Source: Spirochaetia bacterium
Lineage (GTDB): Bacteria > Spirochaetota > Spirochaetia > Treponematales > Treponemataceae
Assembly (NCBI GenBank): GCA_900769975.1
Contig: CAAGIR010000009.1
Location: forward strand, 1-12,494
Direction of reading: 5' to 3'
DNA: 12,494 nt
Position numbers and translations under genes: made by a program. Position 1 is the first letter of the stretch; every line of letters begins with the position of its first letter. Shown here one piece after another: positions 5,326 to 12,469 of the stretch. Under the pieces are notes generated by a model. That model searched no databases, was not told where the DNA came from, and saw only the letters and a list, made by a program, of their open reading frames with translations.

Positions 5326-5357
5326 ATTTCAATTTAATATAAAGAGTGGTGATAAAA

Positions 5358-5585
5358 TTGGACGTTGGTTCTATTACTGAGTTTGTGCAACAGGTTGGAT
5401 TCCCCATTGCATGCACGATTGCGCTATTTTATCTGCTCTATCAGGAGATGAAACAGAGACAGCAGGATTCAGAAGAACGAGCAAAGAGAGATGCTGAATT
5501 CGCGCGGGTGATTGCGGAAAATACTGCGGCAACAAATAGCCTAAAAGATTATGTCAAATCCATTCACGGAGGGGATCATAATTGA
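5358..5585 (+). CDS. Holin-like single-span membrane protein, 75 aa
   Basis: One hydrophobic membrane segment (about residues 13-28, VGFPIACTIALFYLLY) is followed by a long charged helix (29-68, rich in Glu, Arg, Gln), the layout of BhlA/UviB-like phage holins. A holin permeabilises the host membrane late in infection and releases the lysin encoded by the next gene. I prefer TTG 5358 because GGTGAT (5349-5354) matches the 16S tail in the same register as the ATPase site; GTG 5346 would sit on top of that site. The stop codon overlaps the TTG start of the next gene (ATTGA at 5581-5585), a typical coupled lysis pair. Holin is inferred from topology and neighbour. Confidence 0.72.
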   Translation: MDVGSITEFVQQVGFPIACTIALFYLLYQEMKQRQQDSEERAKRDAEFARVIAENTAATNSLKDYVKSIHGGDHN

Positions 5586-6073
5586 CCAATACCGAATTTG
5601 TCAGGCATGTAAAAGATTTGGTAGGCCAACCTTATTCCAGTTGCGATTGTAAAGATGTAATCAGCAAGCCGCTGGGTATTCGTTTTTCTGGTACAAATTG
5701 GCTGTGGCGCTCCATTAAGAATAGCAGCAAATACCGCTATCTTGTAGAGCGTGTGCAGTATCCCGTTCTGACTGCCGACCTTGTCCCCGGGGATATACTA
5801 TTCAAAATTCGCGACGGTGAACCTGCTGGTTACGACGATCCCCCGGACGCTTATCACGTCGGCGTTTACATTGGAGAGGGCTGTATTATTCACTCTAGCC
5901 CTAAAATTGGTGTCCGCGTAGATGAATACATTTACGGCGCTTGGCAGGGCTGGGGTCGTATGAAACAGGTGGAATATAAAAGTACACCAACGCCCCCTCA
6001 TGATGAAGGCTTGACCGATCATGAAATGATCAAGGCAATTTATGAAAAAATCTGCAAAGAAAGGAATGACTAA
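5582..6073 (+). CDS. NlpC/P60-like peptidoglycan hydrolase (probable endolysin), 163 aa
   Basis: Probable cell-wall hydrolase that cuts peptide bonds in peptidoglycan. The Cys box is SSCDCKDVI with C23 in the place of the catalytic Cys of DCSGxV. The His box is AYHVGVYIGEG (H92), and IIHSS follows (H104). Downstream come a Pro/Thr linker (about residues 134-141) and a short charged helix that might target the wall. It starts at TTG 5582, overlapping the holin stop, with GGAGGGGATC upstream. Pairing with the holin makes it the likely lysis endolysin; a structural or assembly hydrolase is possible, since a second lytic enzyme (9184-9807) is tail-like. Two nearby cysteines leave the nucleophile slightly uncertain. 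Confidence 0.78.
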   Translation: MTNTEFVRHVKDLVGQPYSSCDCKDVISKPLGIRFSGTNWLWRSIKNSSKYRYLVERVQYPVLTADLVPGDILFKIRDGEPAGYDDPPDAYHVGVYIGEGCIIHSSPKIGVRVDEYIYGAWQGWGRMKQVEYKSTPTPPHDEGLTDHEMIKAIYEKICKERND

Positions 6074-6075
6074 TA

Positions 6076-6483
6076 ATGACCGTCAATGAAATTCTCCAGC
6101 TTGGTGCAATGGGCTTTACTGCTGAGCAGGTAATGGCGCTTGCGGCTATTCCTGCTCCTTCTCCTGCTCCTGCTCCCGCTCCTGTCCCCGCTCCTTCTCC
6201 TGCTCCTGCTCCCGCTCCTTCTCCTGCTCCTGCTCCCGCTCCTTCTCTTGCTCCTGCTCCCGCTCCTTCTCCTGCTCCTGCTCCTGATCAGCAGCCTGAT
6301 GCATTTGCGGCATTTCTTGCACAGATGCAAAAGACTCAACAGCAGATGACGCAGACTCTTCAGCAGATGCAGCAGGCAAATCTGTATGCAGTGCAGCAGC
6401 CCGCGCAGCCGTCTGTGCAGGAACAGGCTCAGGCAGCGCTTGCGGCGATTATTAACCCTCCCGCACCCACTCCGACTAAATAA
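6076..6483 (+). CDS. Pro/Ala-repeat protein, scaffold-like, 135 aa
   Basis: Three parts are visible: a short N-terminal helical region (1-25, MTVNEILQLGAMGFTAEQ...), a Pro-Ala-Ser repeat (26-70), and a Gln-rich helix (about 72-112, with Met/Gln heptad-like spacing such as QMQKTQQQMTQTLQQMQQ) before a Pro-rich tail. The gene lies immediately upstream of the major capsid protein with an 18-base gap, the place of the phi29 scaffold gene 7 (98 aa). A scaffold needs an oligomerising coiled coil and a capsid-binding end, so a scaffold or capsid-decorating role is plausible. The rigid Pro-Ala linker is unusual for a scaffold. ATG 6076 follows AAAGGAATGAC. The gene is well supported; the role is inference. 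The repeat DNA makes length variation by slippage likely. Confidence 0.6.
   Translation: MTVNEILQLGAMGFTAEQVMALAAIPAPSPAPAPAPVPAPSPAPAPAPSPAPAPAPSLAPAPAPSPAPAPDQQPDAFAAFLAQMQKTQQQMTQTLQQMQQANLYAVQQPAQPSVQEQAQAALAAIINPPAPTPTK
6157..6288 (+). repeat. 24-bp tandem repeat encoding PSPAPAPA
   Basis: Five 24-bp units start at 6157, 6193, 6217, 6241 and 6265, with a 12-bp variant insert at 6181-6192. Units at 6157, 6193 and 6217 are identical; the fourth has one base change turning Pro to Leu, and the fifth diverges at its last bases. The repeat encodes the Pro/Ala linker and probably expands or contracts in whole codons. It also creates long spurious open frames on the other strand. Confidence 0.95.
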
Positions 6484-6501
6484 AGAAAGGAAGATATTCA
6501 A

Positions 6502-7686
6502 ATGGCATCCGTGAATGAAATGGGCTTTAATCAGGTTGCAGCAACGCTGAATGCGATCCAGCAGCAGGTTACTGGACAGACGGAAATTTCACCGATCAAC
6601 AACACGCAGGACTTTATCAGCGTTGCGCAGACCACGCTGAAGAACGGATACGATCCCGTCCTGAACGCTATTTCTCAGATGGTTTCTAGAACCATCTTCG
6701 CAACCCGCCCCTACTCCCGTAAATTCAAGGGAATTTTCGTGGATAATGCCGCATATGGTGGTCACGTCCGAAAGATCAATTACATTGATCTCCCAGCGGT
6801 TGATGATGCGGCGTACAATCTGACCGATGCGACGAGTACAGACATGTATGAAGTGCGTAAGGCGAAAACCGTTCAGACAAACTTCTACGGCTATAACTCC
6901 TTCTCTGATTTCGTTACGCGCTTCGAGGATCAGCTAAAGAACGCATTCTCTGGCCCTGATCAGCTGGGCGAATTCTGGGCTAACCTCATGGTCGAATGGA
7001 CGAATAAGCATGAGCAGTTTCATGAAACGATGGCAAGAACCGCGCTTATCAACTTCATCGGCGGTAAGCTTGCGGGAGATACCAGCAATGTTATTCACCT
7101 GCTGACTGAGTACAAGGCCGCGACCGGCAAGACTGATCTAACGGCGATTACCGTCTATCAGCCTGAGAACTACAAGGCGTTTGTCCAATGGATGTATGCG
7201 CGTATCGCCACCCTTACTGACATGATGACTGAACGCTCTACCAAATTCCACACGAACCTTGATAATGATCGATTCATCATGCGACATACGCCTCTTTCGG
7301 ATCAGCGTGTGTATATCTACTCCCCGGCGCGTTATCAGTCTCAGATGATGGCGATTGCCGACACCTATCATGACAATTTCCTCACGCTGGCCGATAATGA
7401 ATCGGTCAATTTCTGGCAGAACATTGATAAGCCCGACACAATTTCGACCACCCCGTCGTATCTCCTTCCTACTGGCGTTGTTAAGGCCCATGCGTCTAAT
7501 ATCGAACAGGCTAACGTTCTCGGTGTGATCTTTGACCGCGAGGCGGTAGGCATTAGCACCTACAGCCAGAGCATGAACGTGACCCCGTTCAACGCACGAG
7601 GACGTTACTGGAATCTGTGGAGTCACTTTACCGATAGGTACTGGAATGACTTTACTGAAAACGGTATTGTCCTTCTGCTTGACTAA
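6502..7686 (+). CDS. Major capsid protein (phi29 gp8-like), 394 aa
   Basis: Builds the prohead shell. Length (394; phi29 gp8 is 448), position after the scaffold-like gene and before the tail-knob gene, and the soluble mixed alpha/beta composition without signal or membrane segments all fit a HK97-fold capsid subunit of small podoviruses. The N-terminal region is Gln/Asn-rich, a long helical stretch covers about residues 130-185 (the long spine-helix type of region), and the protein ends WNDFTENGIVLLLD. ATG 6502 has AAAGGAAG at good spacing. It is followed by a strong hairpin (7709-7743), which would keep capsid mRNA abundant relative to downstream tail genes. Assigned by position and overall pattern, not by a catalytic motif. 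Confidence 0.85.
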   Translation: MASVNEMGFNQVAATLNAIQQQVTGQTEISPINNTQDFISVAQTTLKNGYDPVLNAISQMVSRTIFATRPYSRKFKGIFVDNAAYGGHVRKINYIDLPAVDDAAYNLTDATSTDMYEVRKAKTVQTNFYGYNSFSDFVTRFEDQLKNAFSGPDQLGEFWANLMVEWTNKHEQFHETMARTALINFIGGKLAGDTSNVIHLLTEYKAATGKTDLTAITVYQPENYKAFVQWMYARIATLTDMMTERSTKFHTNLDNDRFIMRHTPLSDQRVYIYSPARYQSQMMAIADTYHDNFLTLADNESVNFWQNIDKPDTISTTPSYLLPTGVVKAHASNIEQANVLGVIFDREAVGISTYSQSMNVTPFNARGRYWNLWSHFTDRYWNDFTENGIVLLLD

Positions 7687-7708
7687 ATCCTCCTTCCTTC
7701 TTGACATA

Positions 7709-7743
7709 GGGCGCGGAACGTGACGCACTCCGCGCCCGATTTT
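7709..7743 (+). terminator. Terminator or attenuator after the capsid gene
   Basis: GGGCGCGGA (7709-7717) and TCCGCGCCC (7729-7737) form a perfect 9-bp stem with an 11-base loop, followed by GATTTTC. The U-tract is short, so termination is probably partial. The tail genes downstream have no visible promoter and would depend on read-through, or the hairpin may also protect the 3' end of capsid mRNA. Confidence 0.75.
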
Positions 7744-7760
7744 CTAAAGGTGGTGAAGAC

Positions 7761-9179
7761 ATGGCCTTTAATGTTACGCTTTATACTTTCAGCAAACGAG
7801 GGAATTCAACAGAAAGACCAAACGGCGGTACTGTTTATAGCGGCTTACTCCGCGAGCCTTGCGGCGTAATTAGACCAACGGTCGGTTTTGAGTTTCCTTC
7901 AGGATTCTCCCCATCCGAATATAATTATGCGTATATCCAGGCCTTCAGTCGGTATTACTTCATTAACGAATGGACGAGCACAGGAAGACTTTGGGTATGT
8001 TCTATGGAAGTAGATTCCCTTGCAAGCTGGTTGGATGAAATAGGAGAACAAGAATTGTATGTTACAAGAAGCGCATACAAGAAAAACGGGAACATCGCAG
8101 ACGGACTTTATCCTATTCTTTCAGATTACACGATCAGTAAATATCAGTATGCAAGCGATTACTCTACCCGCATTGGTTCAGGCTGGTTTGTCGTGGGCAT
8201 TATCAATTCCGATAACGACGCTGTTGGCGCTGTATCGTATTATGTGTTTACTCCCGCGCAATTCAGTTCATTCAAACAAGCGCTCATGACAACCAGCACT
8301 TGGACAGGTGTATCCGATATTACAGAAGAGCTTCTAAAGACGCTGTTCAACCCGTTTCAGTACATCGCAAGCTGTAAATGGTTTCCCTATGAGCCCCCAG
8401 CAGGTAACACAATCGCGTCTCTGCCGTTCGGATGGTGGTCTTTTGATGTAGCCTGCCGAGAATTAAGTTCCGTAGTCCAATACTCCAGACGAAGAAAAGA
8501 AATTTCTTCTGATTTTATTCCAAAGCATCCGCAAGCATCTGCGCGAGGAGATTATCTGAATAATGAGCCGTTTTCTGAGTACGAGCTTGCTTATTCTCCA
8601 TACGGGCTAATCCGCTTGCCCGGGTGGGTAAACATTGACAACAGCGATTTGATTTTGTCTGAAACGATTGATTTCATTACAGGCAATTCCACGCTGATTG
8701 TGTATGCAACAAATGCCGCAGAAAATCAACAAGTCGCGGCGGAAGTATCAGCGCCGATTGCTATTGATGTGCAAATCGCGCAAACAAATGTTGATTTTAC
8801 GCCAGCTCTCCGCTCATTTGGTTCAGCAGCCGCCTCCATTGCAAGCTTTGACTTCAAAGGTGCTATTGCTGATGCAGCTAGTGGAATCGCGAGCGCAGTA
8901 ACGGCGGCGCCTACTGTTCAGACAAGCGGAAGAAACGGCGGATTTTCTGATTTGGTGATATATGACGCTTATATCACGCTACATTGTAAATTCTATAGTG
9001 TAGCGAACAATTCCAACAGGCTTTTAGGTTCACCATTGTGCGAGGATACCAAGCTAAAGACAATCCCCGGCTATATCGAGGTTCTTTCCCCGCATGTGAA
9101 AATCGCATGCACAAGCGAAGAACGGCGAATGATCGAAGGATATATGGCAGGAGGTTTTTTCCTCGATTTTGGGAGTTGA
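7761..9179 (+). CDS. Tail knob / distal tube protein (phi29 gp9-like), 472 aa
   Basis: Position directly after the capsid gene, size and overall beta-rich aromatic composition match the phi29 gp9 family (599 aa), which forms the hexameric distal tail tube. gp9 carries long hydrophobic loops that plug the tube and insert into the host membrane. Here residues about 345-392 form a striking Ala/Ile/Phe-rich, charge-poor stretch (around LRSFGSAAASIASFDFKGAI and ADAASGIASAVTAA) between two beta-rich regions, the likely equivalent. The product begins MAFNVTLYTFSKRGNSTERP, typical of the family's tube-forming start. ATG 7761 has AAAGGTGGTGA upstream. Confident as tail knob; the pore loop is inferred from composition. 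Confidence 0.85.
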   Translation: MAFNVTLYTFSKRGNSTERPNGGTVYSGLLREPCGVIRPTVGFEFPSGFSPSEYNYAYIQAFSRYYFINEWTSTGRLWVCSMEVDSLASWLDEIGEQELYVTRSAYKKNGNIADGLYPILSDYTISKYQYASDYSTRIGSGWFVVGIINSDNDAVGAVSYYVFTPAQFSSFKQALMTTSTWTGVSDITEELLKTLFNPFQYIASCKWFPYEPPAGNTIASLPFGWWSFDVACRELSSVVQYSRRRKEISSDFIPKHPQASARGDYLNNEPFSEYELAYSPYGLIRLPGWVNIDNSDLILSETIDFITGNSTLIVYATNAAENQQVAAEVSAPIAIDVQIAQTNVDFTPALRSFGSAAASIASFDFKGAIADAASGIASAVTAAPTVQTSGRNGGFSDLVIYDAYITLHCKFYSVANNSNRLLGSPLCEDTKLKTIPGYIEVLSPHVKIACTSEERRMIEGYMAGGFFLDFGS

Positions 9180-9183
9180 TTAA

Positions 9184-9807
9184 ATGGCTGAGCCTCAAAG
9201 ATATATACAAACATACAGGTATAACGTAGCCGCAAATGAATCTGACGCTATCATCAATAGCAAATACTTTGCATGGTTTCTGCTTAAGCCGCCGTACAGA
9301 TGGAGCTTACAGGCAATTTGCGCAGCGCTGGGAAATTGGGAAGTTGAAACACTTCTTAACCCCAATTACCCGCAAAGCGCGAATTTCCCGACTGCGCAGT
9401 CTGGCGGCTTTGGGATGCCGCATTGGACACCATGGTATGATAAATTCGGAATGTGGGTGCATATCAATTATGGACTAGTTGCCAGTGCAACCGATGACAA
9501 CCCGCTTGCAGACTTTGAGCTACAAATGAAATACCACGAATACGAATGCGTAAACGGTTACAACGGGGGGGCAACGTGGTACAGCAACCATGGGTATTCA
9601 TATACCTGGAACGATTGGAAATATTCTACAGATGATGTAGAGACACTAGCAAACGCATACTATTACCAATATGAGCGCAGCGGCGCTGGAAGCCCCGGAA
9701 CAAGACCCGAAAAGGCTAGAAAGTGGTGGAACTACTTTCAAGAGAATCCGCCTGATCGAGATATCCCCGTGTGGTTGCTATTCAAATTCAAAGAAAGGAG
9801 ACATTAA
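9184..9807 (+). CDS. Tail-associated lysozyme-like hydrolase, 207 aa
   Basis: Resembles the phage tail lysozyme fold found in the phi29 tail-tip protein gp13, which opens peptidoglycan during DNA entry. The core is ICAALGNWEVETLLNPNYPQ (45-64), where E55 is the probable catalytic Glu of the GNMxxES-type motif, followed by SGGFGMPHWTPW (73-84), the usual GxGxxQWTP substrate-cleft motif. The C-terminal half is Tyr/Trp/Asn-rich and may bind glycans. There is no signal peptide, as expected for a virion enzyme. phi29 gp13 also has an endopeptidase domain; none is visible here, and that activity may be supplied by another protein. It starts 5 bases after the tail-knob stop, which supports a tail role rather than lysis. 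Confidence 0.82.
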   Translation: MAEPQRYIQTYRYNVAANESDAIINSKYFAWFLLKPPYRWSLQAICAALGNWEVETLLNPNYPQSANFPTAQSGGFGMPHWTPWYDKFGMWVHINYGLVASATDDNPLADFELQMKYHEYECVNGYNGGATWYSNHGYSYTWNDWKYSTDDVETLANAYYYQYERSGAGSPGTRPEKARKWWNYFQENPPDRDIPVWLLFKFKERRH

Positions 9808-9812
9808 TATAA

Positions 9813-10733
9813 ATGGGCGCACCATACTATTATGACCATATCAACCGCGCTGAAGGTATTCGCACCCCGTCTACCGTTCGTGTTCATGACACAGCGGCGG
9901 CGGCGTTTTTCAGGCGATACCTGTTGCAAAAGGCTATGAGCGTATTCAAGTGGAATATCCCGGAATGGTGGAATAGAGATTTCTTCCTCTATACGCTCTA
10001 TGGGCGCGGCTATGCGGCTGTAGTCAATACGGATAAATTCGGCGTTATCGTGCAGAATTGCGGGCTGTATGGCTACGACGTTTTCTATGCACCAACACAC
10101 GCAACCATTGCAAACCCCCTTCTGACGGGTATTCTAAGACCAAGAATTGGCGTAGAGTGCGAACTATTCAAACTCCAACCAGACTACGGCGGAATCATGG
10201 ATATTGTTGAATTCTACGCTGACAAGCTAGCCCTGTGCGCTGAGACTTGCGATGTGAATTTACTTAATAGCCATTTGTCTTATGTTTTCACGGCTGGTAG
10301 TAAAGCATCCGCTGAAAGCTGGAAAAAGCTGTATGACCAGATCGCGAGTGGTAATCCGGCGGCATTCGCTGACAAGTCCTTAATGAACGATGACGGTTCC
10401 CCGGCTTGGCAAAGCTTTGAACAGAACGTTGGTCAGAACTTCATTGCCCCAGATGTCTTGCAGGCTATGCGGACAATCGAGCACATGTTTGATACGGATA
10501 TCGGTATCCCGAATGCAAATATTGACAAGCGTGAAAGACTGAATTCTCAGGAAGTAGACAGTAATAACGTGGAGACTGCATCAAAGTGCTCTTTGTGGCT
10601 GGAATCGCTAAAGAAATCTTGCGAACGTGTAAACAGGATGTTTAATCTGAATGTATCCGTTGATTGGCGTTTCCCGCCTGAGATTGGAGGTACTGAGAAT
10701 GCCCGCAACAATGAGCCTGCTTGGGCTGTATAA
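9813..10733 (+). CDS. Head-tail connector / portal (phi29 gp10-like), 306 aa
   Basis: Forms the dodecameric ring through which DNA is packaged and on which the pRNA and ATPase assemble. The length is almost that of phi29 gp10 (309 aa), and it lies between the tail genes and the lower collar as in phi29. The C-terminal half contains the family-typical segment around residues 236-262 (NIDKRERLNSQEVDSNNVET) followed by a helix SLWLESLKKSCERVNRMF and NLNVSVDWRF. ATG 9813 is preceded by an in-frame TAA, so no earlier start is possible; the AAAGGAG site (9794-9800) is about 12 bases away, a rather long spacing. The end overlaps the next gene by 35 bases. Confidence 0.9.
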   Translation: MGAPYYYDHINRAEGIRTPSTVRVHDTAAAAFFRRYLLQKAMSVFKWNIPEWWNRDFFLYTLYGRGYAAVVNTDKFGVIVQNCGLYGYDVFYAPTHATIANPLLTGILRPRIGVECELFKLQPDYGGIMDIVEFYADKLALCAETCDVNLLNSHLSYVFTAGSKASAESWKKLYDQIASGNPAAFADKSLMNDDGSPAWQSFEQNVGQNFIAPDVLQAMRTIEHMFDTDIGIPNANIDKRERLNSQEVDSNNVETASKCSLWLESLKKSCERVNRMFNLNVSVDWRFPPEIGGTENARNNEPAWAV

Positions 10734-11214
10734 CTGGGATAACACAATCCTTGATGAATTGATTGTTCCTGATGGTGTGGACAGAAGCGCAGTTATCAAC
10801 AACCTGTTGAGAGAATGTGCAGAACTTGAAATTCTTTATCCACACCCAGAAGCCTTGAAATTCTTTGTCAACGAATGGTCTAAAGAGCGGTTGCCGGTAT
10901 GGAAGCGTCTGGAAGCAACTCTTCATTATGAGTATGATCCTATTAGCAATTATGATCGTAAAGAAGAATGGGAGGATCAAAGCAACGGAGAAAGCGAAGC
11001 AATGACGGCGGGATATAATAGCAGCGGTTCGGACGTTCCAGAATCAAAAAGCAGAGCAAGCGGAAAAGCAATAAGAAAAGGAAGATCATACGGAAATATA
11101 GGCGTAACCACAACACAGCAGATGATTGAGCAGGAAAGGCGTATTTCCGAATTTGATATTTATCATATCATTATCAATGAATTCAAGAAAACATTCTGTC
11201 TGTTGATTTATTAA
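10699..11214 (+). CDS. Lower collar protein (phi29 gp11-like), 171 aa
   Basis: Joins connector to tail tube. It follows the connector directly, as genes 10 and 11 do in phi29, and overlaps it by 35 bases. The product begins MPATMSLLGLYNWDNTILDE and ends with GVTTTQQMIEQERRISEFDI, a segment typical of the family, then a hydrophobic helix to the end. A polar Ser/Gly/Lys stretch (about 95-132) looks disordered. The length (171) is well below phi29 gp11 (293), so this is a compact form. I chose ATG 10699, 8 bases after GGAGG; longer in-frame starts (from 10651) lie inside the connector without a ribosome site. A second ATG (10708) is also possible. Confidence 0.82.
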   Translation: MPATMSLLGLYNWDNTILDELIVPDGVDRSAVINNLLRECAELEILYPHPEALKFFVNEWSKERLPVWKRLEATLHYEYDPISNYDRKEEWEDQSNGESEAMTAGYNSSGSDVPESKSRASGKAIRKGRSYGNIGVTTTQQMIEQERRISEFDIYHIIINEFKKTFCLLIY

Positions 11215-11228
11215 GGAGGTAAGGTTAT

Positions 11229-12311
11229 ATGTGGCCCTTTAAATATCCCTATTCCAATTTTCATGAAATTAATCTCGATTGGATTTTGAAAAAAATCGAA
11301 GAATTGCCGGGTGTAATTAAAACAGAAGTAGGGCGCGCGATAAACCAGATTTCGCCTGAAACAAACCCAGCAACCAAATACCTGTTTTTCGGCGATAGTT
11401 ACGGCGCTACAGGCAATCCATGGCCGTCATGGGTAGAAACAGTTGCACAAAGACTTAATCTAGTATCTAACGAATATTGGAATCTGAGCGCAAATAGTAC
11501 GGCGCTATCGGCTGGTAATTGGCGCGGATTCCTCAATAATTGGCTTAATAATGCAAGTGAGGAAGCCAAGAAAAGTATTCGTTATGTAATCCTTGGAGGC
11601 GGAATTAACGACTCGCAAGAAAGTTTAGTGGGAAACATTCTTCCTGAAATGAAACTCTTTGTAGATATCGTTAAGGAAAATTTGCCTAATGCGGAAATTT
11701 ATGCCGGATATTTCGGATACACAACCAGTGTTAAAATTGGAGATAACCGCACCCCAGCATATCGAGCACAGGCTTTTGCGGCTTGGCAAGAATCCATTAA
11801 ATATGGTGTCCATTTCATACCGGGCGCAGTAAATTGCGTGCACTCAATTGATCTTCTTTATACTGATGGTATCCACCCAAACACTGAAGGAGCAAGCAAC
11901 ATTGCAAACGCGATGATAAACGGAATTCACGGAAACGGATATAATCAGATTCTCAAAAACGGATATGAGACAATCGGCGGTGATAGTTATAACATTTTCA
12001 TTACTGCTGATGCGGTAACGCCATACATTAACCAGACTGTAAGTATTGACACGATATTGAATAACGTTATTCCCTCTAACGGACGAATGTGCGATCTCTC
12101 ATATCAGTTGAGCACCTACGCCACAGGAATTTTTGAAACAAACGGACAAAACTTTTATGCGTCCCTTCCTATTGATCTAATCTATAGTCCGCAGACAGGC
12201 GCTTTTAATGGAGTATTCCGAGCGAGTCCCGCCCTTAATGGACAAACTAGATTCACTATCAAAACATGCGAGTTTAGATTTGAAGTCACGATCCCCACTA
12301 TTAATTGCTGA
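11229..12311 (+). CDS. Tail appendage with SGNH/GDSL esterase domain, 360 aa
   Basis: Probable receptor-binding appendage. Residues 1-25 (KYPYSNFHEINLDWILKKI) look like the short virion-anchoring N-terminus of appendage proteins of small podoviruses, followed by a short helix. Residues about 49-235 form an SGNH hydrolase: FFGDS (S57 nucleophile), GGGIND (N127) and DGIHP (D213, H216). Ser, Asp and His are all present. Such enzymes de-acetylate or de-esterify surface glycans, so the appendage may trim capsular or teichoic-acid substituents. The remaining 125 residues are beta-rich and Asn/Thr-rich, suited to trimerisation or receptor contact. ATG 11229 has AAGGAGG at good spacing. It is the last gene, and a terminator follows. 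Confidence 0.87.
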   Translation: MWPFKYPYSNFHEINLDWILKKIEELPGVIKTEVGRAINQISPETNPATKYLFFGDSYGATGNPWPSWVETVAQRLNLVSNEYWNLSANSTALSAGNWRGFLNNWLNNASEEAKKSIRYVILGGGINDSQESLVGNILPEMKLFVDIVKENLPNAEIYAGYFGYTTSVKIGDNRTPAYRAQAFAAWQESIKYGVHFIPGAVNCVHSIDLLYTDGIHPNTEGASNIANAMINGIHGNGYNQILKNGYETIGGDSYNIFITADAVTPYINQTVSIDTILNNVIPSNGRMCDLSYQLSTYATGIFETNGQNFYASLPIDLIYSPQTGAFNGVFRASPALNGQTRFTIKTCEFRFEVTIPTINC

Positions 12312-12316
12312 TAAAA

Positions 12317-12340
12317 GCCCGGGTGAAAGCCCGGGTAATT
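12317..12340 (+). terminator. Terminator at the end of the late operon
   Basis: Two CCCGGG hexamers (12318-12323 and 12330-12335) with a 6-base loop can form a 6-bp GC stem, extended by one G-U pair, followed by TAATTTC. The U-tract is modest. It mirrors the leftward terminator at 141-170, so transcription stops before both terminal repeats. No gene is visible in 12312-12469. Confidence 0.75.
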
Positions 12341-12352
12341 TCGTGGACATGA

Positions 12353-12419
12353 GTTTAGTGATTATGAACTGAAAGTTTAGTGTAGGTGATTATAAATGCA
12401 TAAGGATATTTGTTTAGTA
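12353..12419. promoter_or_regulatory. Three ACTAAAC motifs, right end
   Basis: Inverted copies at 12353-12360, 12375-12382 and 12412-12419 stand at exactly the same distances from the right end as 125-132, 103-110 and 66-73 do from the left end. Likely binding sites for a protein acting at both ends. Confidence 0.6.
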
Positions 12420-12469
12420 CTGGTAAACTTGGGGAATAGTATAGTTATACTACCATAATAGGTTTTCGC
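12374..12469. repeat. Right inverted terminal repeat
   Basis: Reverse complement of 16-111: the outer 50 bases (12420-12469) are identical, and the inner part differs at a few positions (for example 12419). It carries the same dyad (12437-12452). It is the right replication origin of a protein-primed linear genome. Confidence 0.97.

Noticed and set aside
5253..5326. tRNA or tRNA-like element (7-bp acceptor-like stem, TCGAATCC and a trailing CCA)
   Set aside because: The bases that should form the T-arm stem (CCTCT) have no complement on the other side of the TCGAAT loop, and no D-arm or anticodon arm forms. The three-way junction explains the sequence better.
6070..6501. Long minus-strand open frame with Arg/Ser repeats, and a plus-strand Leu-rich frame (6140-6349)
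   Set aside because: Both are shadows of the 24-bp tandem repeat read in other frames. They have no ribosome site and overlap a well-supported gene.
7138..7728. Minus-strand frame of 196 codons inside the capsid gene
   Set aside because: Antisense to the capsid gene, no ribosome site or promoter; explained by codon bias of the real frame.
7701..7743. Promoter after the capsid gene (TTGACA at 7701-7706)
   Set aside because: There is no TATAAT-like box at 16-18 bp; that stretch is the GC-rich hairpin.
16..12469. Lysogeny, defence or cargo genes
   Set aside because: Nearly every base is accounted for by replication, packaging, structural and lysis genes. No integrase, repressor cassette, transposase or toxin-antitoxin pair is visible.
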